From the NCBI GenBank assembly GCA_905331475.1, contig CAJNYU010000496.1, positions 62,001-126,000 of the forward strand: DNA of 64,000 bases. Reading direction: 5' to 3'. This stretch comes from Rotaria socialis (Eukaryota > Rotifera > Eurotatoria > Philodinida > Philodinidae). Position numbers and translations under genes: made by a program. This document shows positions 26,601 to 35,600 of this stretch, in pieces (the stretch's first letter is position 1; every line of letters starts with the position of its first letter). Under the pieces are notes generated by a model. It worked only from the letters and a program-made list of their open reading frames with translations, was not told the origin of the DNA and searched no databases.

Positions 26601-29600
26601 ATTAGGTCAATATTCAGAGTTTTATTTTCTTATTAGCTGCAAAACATCTGCAAGACATACTCCGTTATGCACTAAACCCTAAGAAATAGCTAACAGTAAC
26701 GTCTAAGAAATGTCATCATGTTAATTACCTAATAGATCAATAGAAAATACTGGCATAAATACCGTTTTAATTCACGCTTCCGTAGTATTTTCTTTGGTAC
26801 AATAAGAAAAAAAGAACCACTTATATCAATAGACATAAATAAAGTCATCTTTTCCTCATTTCAACTGTCAATATATGAAGCCACTCAATCTCCAGTCAAT
26901 ATGTTAAGCTTCCCATTCATTATTTCTTATTCATTATTACCTCGATCATAAGGTGATGGAGAAGCCGATACAGATCGACGACCACTCTCTGTTGGTTGCG
27001 TTTGTCCATATCGACTGTAATAGTTTGACCGATACATGTGCAATTGAAAACACTACGCACGCGCTCTTAGTTAGAAGAAGAAAAAGAACTTTCTACCGCC
27101 ACTAGCGCTAATGTCGTTGTCGTCTATGGTGCCAGTTGGAGTCGGCGTTCGGTTTGTTGAACTAAGACATTTTTCTTTTTTTTCCTCTCTATTCTATATT
27201 CTCCTATACTTCTTTTTCTCTTTTCTATATATGGACGTTGTTTGAATATATATATATATATATATATACATGTAAAAAAAAAGAATCGTCCGCAGTAATA
27301 AGCCGACAGCAGAAAAAAAGAAGAAAGAAGAAAATGTGCCAGTTGATGACGATCTTTTTCTTTCTCAGATACAATCAAAGAACTATTGCACAGCTCTAAG
27401 ATCTAAGATATAACAAGAATAATAAAACTGTAATCATACCTTGAAAGTTTTCAGATGATAAAATATCATATAATTTTCTATCAATATTTGGATTTAGAAA
27501 TTTATCGTAATTTTTTTCTTGAAACAATTTTAAAACATCCGTATTATTATCGATTAAATAAATCGGCGACGCTTGTTTTCCTTGAAATGTTATAAATTGA
27601 TTATTAGCTAGTGGTAGCAAATTTAATTCAATAACTAGGCCTGGATCAGGATCATTTAATATAATATATGTTAACAATGACACTTTCTGTTCATATGTTA
27701 AACGTGAAAGTATTATGGAATTTTTAGCTAATAATTCTGATGCATGAAACGGTGTCATTACTTGTAAATAGTGTTTATTCGAATATTTACATAAACCATT
27801 TATAACATGCGCAGGCAAAATAACAATAGGAGCATTTGCTTCAGAAAATACCAATGTAAGAACGTCTTGTATTGGACCTGCTTCTACATTATTAATAATC
27901 ATATCTTCTATAGCTACATATCCCCAGCCATCAGTAGCTGAAAAGAATAGTTCTTGTTTGCCTAAAAAGTTCAGAACAAAAATTGATGATTTCTCTAGTT
28001 CAATCAAAGTTTCGATTGTTGAATTTTATGATTATACGGTTTTTCAATCTTCAACAATAAATAATTGGGTAATTAAAAATTCATATTAATTATTGGAATA
28101 ATAATATTATTATTATTATTCAAATCAAAGACACGCTGATTAGATAGCCTTGCTACGGTCACGACTATGCATATATATATATATATATTTTTTTTTTCTT
28201 TCGCACCAATTGTTCTCTGAGTTTATTATGCAAAAGATAAATGCAATGATTCCAATGACTATCAATGCATACAAAGTAATAAAGTAGTAATCGCCGTCTA
28301 GTCAAGCAAATCTATTCAAGTAGAATAATCAGCAAACAAAAAAAGAAAAAAGAAATAAATTTGAACTTTAATAAACATCGTATAAGAATAAATGAAAAAT
28401 TCTATACGAAAAACTATACATCATATCATATTTCGAGATAATATGAAACCTATGTACAATTAGTAAAGGTCAAAATTTGCAAGCTGGTAATTTATCAGTA
28501 GATTTTAGAAGTGAACAGATTTCTTAATTTGTAAGAAAAATTCTTATAAATTCAGATCACAAATATATTTTTGGAAGTTAGATCAATAGTGATTGTAAAT
28601 GATCCAAGTATGTACATTACGGTCATAGCGCAATAAATGTTCTAACGGGTACCATCGCGATGTCGTCAGCTGTCTGTCTATGAAGGGCATTTCAAAAGCA
28701 TACTCATTAATACTGAATTTAATTGTCCATATATGTAACATTCTGATTTTCATAGATTAATAATAGTTTTACTTTAGCATAGTCACATAGGCTAGTGTGA
28801 TCATGGCACATGAACTGCTATTTTCTTGTCATAGAATTAGATCTTCTGTTTCAATGGGCAATTCTGATACGATCACTTGATATTTTAACTATTGTTCTAT
28901 TAAAATCATATGGTATGGAGAGAAACCATACATATTTTATTGATGTATATAGGCAATAGTTCTATGGAATCATTTGATTGGGAATAGAAAGTTATCGAAT
29001 TTATGTAATCAATTGATGGTCATGCTTTCTTTAACATGGATTTAGTTTTTGGCTAATTCTTATTAGTAGATAGATTAGGTTTAAAATCATATTACTCATC
29101 AGTAAAAATATTTGATGTTCGTGATCAATTCATGGCAATAGCGATCTTTCGTAATAATCCTAGCTAACATGATGATAATTAAATCATAAAAATGTCATAA
29201 ATAACGTCTCGCAAATACGACATATCATAGATAGGTATTCATTTGAAAAACAGTTATTATAAATTACTGTTCTTTTTTTGTTTCGATCCTCTTGTATTCG
29301 ATAGTGAAAATGTAATAATTTAGTACTCCTCAAAATAAAATAGAATTTTTTTCTCGCAAAAACTTACCGATTTCTATCCAAATATCTGGTGTAAGATTAT
29401 GAATAATTTTAAGATGTTGCTGTTGTAGTGAGTGATTTTGATTTTGATTAAGTAAACGTTGATGTTCATCAATATCTGGCATTAATTGCCAGATAAGATC
29501 AATAGTTAAATTTAATGTTGTCGCTGGATTTATTAATCGGGATAAATTTTTTAGAAATAAAGCATATGCCTGAGGAAATTTGATTTGGCGTAATTTTATA

Positions 29601-32600
29601 CACACATCATCTTTACATAGAGAATTCAATGATGGCATTATGCAATAATAAAGTATTCGTGATGATGTTATTTGTATTGATTGATAACTATGTTGTATTA
29701 TCGATGACATACATGTCGTCTCTGGTGATAAAGAGAAAGGTACTAAGGGAAGTAAAAGTTTGAATTGAATTTCTTGTTTATCTTTTTCATTATAATCATT
29801 ATAAACTGATAATAACCAACGAGATAGATTACTAAAATTAAAACAAAAAAATGAAATTTCTCTCGTGAGATTTATTTATTGAGAAAATAATTTTTCTTTT
29901 TCAATTTAAATTAAATATTTAATTCTCTCTACAGGCGGAGAAAGAAAATTCAATCTCGGCTTTGCCCTCTTGGATATTTTTTGCTTGATATTAACCATGA
30001 CTTTTCTATGTGTATGTGTTATATTGAGTTACTATTCTTAATTGAAGCGAAGGATGTTGTAAATTATCCATTATATATATATACAAGTCGCAGGACAGAT
30101 TAAAATCGGTTGAAATAATTTTGATCTGAACTAGTTCGCTTTAAAATTAAACAAAGAAGATTTTAAACTGAACTAGTTCAGATCAAAATTATTTCAATCG
30201 ATTTTAATCTGAACTGAATTTTAATCTGTCCTACAGCATATATAGATATATATTAGTCAAACAGAATTAGAAATATCAAATGTAATCGAATAAGTTTGAA
30301 GGCTATAATAGTTTGGCATCTCTTACGCACATAACATATTTTCAATTAATATAGGATAATTTCCCGAAAATAGCAATTTTCTTTATATAAAAATAGATTA
30401 AAAGTCTTTGAAATAGGAATTGTCTTAAATAATGAAAACTTATCATAAACTTGCCAATAGCATAAGCAACAGATCGCATTTGATATAACAGTATTTTATG
30501 GTATCCGAAGAAATCTCTATCAGATAGTGTCAACAATAACAGCCAGTAGATATTTCACTTGGTTCTAGCATGTATGCGTGTGTGTGAGTGACATCTGATC
30601 TAGTTCCTATTTTCATATATTGTGTTAAAATTATCTATAGATTCGGATTGTAATTACAGACCCAAAAATGAGGAAACATCGGGTTCGCATCCGATTGTTG
30701 TGTGTACTTCAAAAACTGAGTCGATTTATATATGTTTTGAATAATTCTGAGAAAACAATTTTTTGAAAACTCCCTGTACCCCCCTCAGGGATGGTTTGGT
30801 CAAAAATGACAATTTTTTCGATAACTCAGCCATTTCTTGACGGACCCTTCTCATCTTCGAACTCAACTGAGATATTGATGAGATCTTTCTGCTTACAAAA
30901 TTTCAAGACAATTGGATGAGGCTTTCAAAAGTTATCGTATTAACGATCGACCGGCCGGACAAACTGACCGAATCTGGAGTGTACCCATTTTTTTTGAGTA
31001 CACAAAAATGATGTAAAAATAACTTCGTCTTTAATAAGAAGTCTTTTTTCAGTTTGATGACTCTCATTTCAATATTTAGTTTATTTGTCTTTTTAAATTT
31101 CTCAAAAGCAAAGCATCTATTTGATATATATATATATATATACTATGTCTATATTTAAGTCTCTTGGCGTACTCTATGAGAAAAAAAAGAATGAAAATGC
31201 TGATAGGTTTTTAATTATTCCATGAAGGTGAATATTGTTTTAGATGTTTTATTAATGCAATCGATGAATAAGGCATCAGTTCATTGAATATTCAAGATGA
31301 TTTCATTCATATCTGATTATATTCAAAACGAATTTAATCCTCGCCAAAAATCATAAACGTTATGTGTATTTGTTTAAGAAGACTTATAATACGTAACTTT
31401 CACTTCCATACTCATTTTCTATGTCTATTCATACTATTAATCGAAGTTTACACTTTTATTTAAAAAAAAAGATCAAAAACTTATGAAAAGCTCAAATAGA
31501 AAGCTTCCCATTTAATACATATAAAACTACTAATAATGAATCCTTATTAAAGAAAAAGAAAAAACTTCTCACCTTGTATTGATATCATCAGCTTGTTTAA
31601 ATAATGTCATATGGATGAGTTGCGTTGTCGATTGAGCATCATGAATTGTTGTTAATGAGTGTTTATCTATAGATAAGATTTTTGTAAATACTTGAAAATC
31701 TTTTGTATAATCAAATTCAATAGTATTTATATTTGTTTGTGTTAATAATAATTCCATACAGGATTCATTGGAATTAAAGTATCTTAAGATTTGTTGTTTA
31801 ATATCGTCTAATGTTTGTATATGTGTTATTATTTGCGTTGTTGATGTTGTTCGTAATGGTAAACGTATTAATGTACCATTATAAAATGTTTTAGATTTTA
31901 ATAGAAAATGATCTAATGGCGAAAATTGATCTTGAAATATTTCGATATCATCAGTTTCAAGATCAAATATAGATACATAGGCACGTTCATCATTTGTCAT
32001 ACGTTCATTAGGATCATAATAAACAACACGTGAACCACTTAATATGCATAAAAAATCTGATAGATGAAAAAATGATGATGCTGTTTTTGATATTGTTGAT
32101 GTTGATTCGTGAATTCCAAATACATCTTCCCATTGTTGTTCACTTAATAAAGCATCATATGTTATACATAATGCAACGCCCTGATATGATGAAAAATCAT
32201 CATGGATTAATGTTTGAGTATCATAACACCGATCAACAAGATAGCCATGAATGGTTGACGCACCTAATGATTGGCCGTAAGTTAAAAATGTTGAAACCAG
32301 ATCACATGATGGTGCAACAGATGTTAACAAAGCACGTATTATGTCACGTAGTTGGAAAACTGGTGATGATATAATGCGCATTTTCGCATACTGTACGCTA
32401 GGTGATGAATCGTCTCCTGAGGATATAGAATTTGATTGAGCAGGATTTGCGGTAGCGGCCGATGATTCTAAATGTTAAAATATAAATTGTGAGAGACCGC
32501 TATGAAAATAAATCGTATTATATCGTTTGTATTTATATTGACTTAACCGATGTTCAATTTATATGAAATTGATAAGGTCAGTTGGTTTATAGGTAACTAT

Positions 32601-35600
32601 AATTTTAATTTCCTACATATTGTCATTTTCGAAAGCGAAAAAAATGGCTGCTGAATAAGAAGTCGTATTTCTTTGATGTTCTTATTGGTAGAGACAATAA
32701 ATAAGTCGTACAAATTCCGGTGATACATGCATAGATGAAGTGCGAAAAAGAAATCTACTAACCACGAAGTAGCTTATAGCTGAATGAGTAATATTGATTG
32801 AAAGAAAGAAAAAAAGACAGCCGAAACTTGTTCCTAACGTTTTTTAATACTTATCCCATATGAACAAAAGCTGAATGAGAACAACTCATAATTTTTTTTG
32901 TTGTTTCATTAGGTCGATATTCGGTGAAAAGTAATCGGATACTCTTCAAACTTTCGTTCTTTGTTCTTCTTTCGTTAAAAATGAAAAAGAAATGAATAAA
33001 TGACCACTAACACTGCTATCACCACTACGGGCGATCGTCTATACCAACGAACCGTTTACATAACTTACCCGAATTCAACTCATTGAAATCTATATTCATC
33101 ACTAATAAAATATATGATCACACTAGTGATCTATTTTGATAAAAAGTAAGAATAATTGTTTTCGACTTGATAAGTAGAAAAAAAGAACAACAAAAAAAAA
33201 GACAAGGAGAAGAGATGAGCAGTCTTAGTGGCGTACGTAAATATTTATACGTATTTGATGGATAGTGAAGGATGATTGGTGGAAGAGAGAGGAGACACTA
33301 TACAATAGAAAGAAATATGTCGTCGACCTTATCATCTACACATACGGTAATAATGACAAAAAATTTAACTGATTGAATGTATTAGTCATTATATATATAT
33401 AAATATATACGCGAGTTCTTTACAAATTACCTATTAAAAATAAATTATATCAATGAGGCACGTTTTAGGGTATCTAGCATACTAAAGCTATTCAAAAACG
33501 TCGTATAAATAGAAGATATGAATGTTCTATTTCTGTTTACCTTTCATTTATTCTAAACATGTCACGATACAATTTCTTGACAGGTCATATTTCCGTGTTT
33601 TTTTTAAGTATGCATTTTATTTCGAACAAACCAAATAGAACATGTTAATCAAATAAAATTGAAAGTATATATCACGATATGTTTTAGAATAAACAAATAT
33701 GCATCGCATAAAGTTTTCATCCATGTATATATATATATTAAGATTGACAGATTTTTCTTATGTGAGCAATATATTTTTAATAGACTATGATTTGTCGATC
33801 TATATAAATTCGTTACGGTTCAATGTATACATTTAAATAAAATACACATTGAATAAAACAAAAAAAGATAAGTATACGATGTCGAAACTTCTTTACGAAA
33901 GCAATAAGAAGCTGTCACGGTCATGCATGAACCATACCAGAACTAATTGTTGTCATGAAAAATCGCGAAGGGTATAAAACTGAATATATGTTTTACTTCT
34001 ATCAATTTCGATCGAAGGAAAGTAATAGGACAAGTGAGTTTTTCATTTTGTTCATGATAATTACAGATTAAATCAAAGCTGACATGTATGAGAAAGATCA
34101 ATGAATGTTAAGTTGTCAATCAAAATTTGCATGGATTATTTTTGCTCAACTCAAGCCAATAATCTGATTAAATTGAAAGAAAATAGCTCAAAACAAAAGT
34201 TGACTTAGTAAATACATAGTTTTCGAATATACTCTATACGTTACGTTTTCTTTTTTGACTATCGAAGAGAATATAAAAAAGAAAAAGCCGAAGACAAGGA
34301 AAACAGGCAAAGAATGAAAAAAAAAAGAAATCTTACTCTCACCAAGATAGTAGACNTAACTGATTGAATGTATTAGTCATTATATATATATAAATATATA
34401 CGCGAGTTCTTTACAAATTACCTATTAAAAATAAATTATATCAATGAGGCACGTTTTAGGGTATCTAGCATACATACGTTACGTTTTCTTTTTTGACTAT
34501 CGAAGAGAATATAAAAAAGAAAAAGCCGAAGACAAGGAAAACAGGCAAAGAATGAAAAAAAAAAGAAATCTTACTCTCACCAAGATAGTAGACATTTATG
34601 ATGGTATACCATGTGCATGTATAAAGTTTACAACAGAAATAGAATAAAAAGTTTAAAAGCAAAACTAAAAGCATCAATCACCACCATAGGATTTTGTTAA
34701 TAGCATAGAATAGAATTGAGAACCTCATACTGTTGCTACTACTATTCGGACTTTTTTTCAACATTAATAATCTTTTCCAGTATATATTGTATAGTGATAT
34801 GTATTTGATCTGCTTTCAAGGTAATGATCTGACAAAATGGCTGGAATTTTTCAAGAAAGAAGAAAGAGAGAACTAATAATTCTATGATTTATTGAAAAAT
34901 AAATTGAGTACTATTCACAAGCGTTGCATTTATATAAAAGAAAAAAAAGAACCTTTCATCGTCTTTTTGTTATCTGTCATCGTAATGAAAGGCAAATTCA
35001 TTTAACCTATGTCACTAGAAGAAGAAAAAGAAAACTGTCTATCGATCAACGAGTATGCAACCTGTCACCATACTTTCCAAAGAGGAAAATGAACAACAGC
35101 TGGTTGATCTAACACGGTCTTATATAGGTGGGGAAAAAACGGTAAAATAATCAATCTATCGTTAGCAGTTAATCGCAGTCTCATCAACTTTCAATAAACA
35201 AATTTATATACACATAAAGAACTAGTCTTGCTCTAGGTCTTATCCGCCGCCATAGCATTCAATGTGTCTCTTGTTTGTAGAAAAAAGAATCGTTTGATCG
35301 TAAGATTTTTTTTTCTTGTATCGGTACCAAAAAAAAACAAATCAGAGGTACAATATATCTAGAGTCGTGACTTAAAAATATACAGAAAGAAAAAAGAAAG
35401 AAAGAAAGAAAGAAAAAAGAATACATCGATACGTTCGTTATTACTCTCAATATATGCTCGAAAATCAAAATTAACAACTATATATTTGTTATCTGGTTTC
35501 GATCAACTATTAATCCCTAGATATACAACATGTGTGTACATACAGCATAGATCTTCCTACAATTTTTGGTTAGATTTGGAGTCAGACAAAACGATCTTGA

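Larger units (their letters stand above)
19549..27439. promoter_or_regulatory. Large intron C-D: likely block of internal promoters
   Basis: At 7.9 kb this is the longest interval between consecutive common exons. It holds five putative alternative first exons (21358-21709, 23505-23850, 25219-25378, 26729-26756, 26941-27037). Upstream of several are pyrimidine-rich stretches on the gene strand (for example 21960-22110). It also has GA (20634-20659) and CT (23420-23440) runs and a TA run at 27248-27268. Promoter activity is inferred from exon structure only. Confidence 0.45.
29832..31572. other. Intron between sacsin-like exons A and B
   Basis: Contains two inverted-repeat elements (30092-30232 and 30701-31004). 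The rest is AT-rich with no coding segment. Confidence 0.7.
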
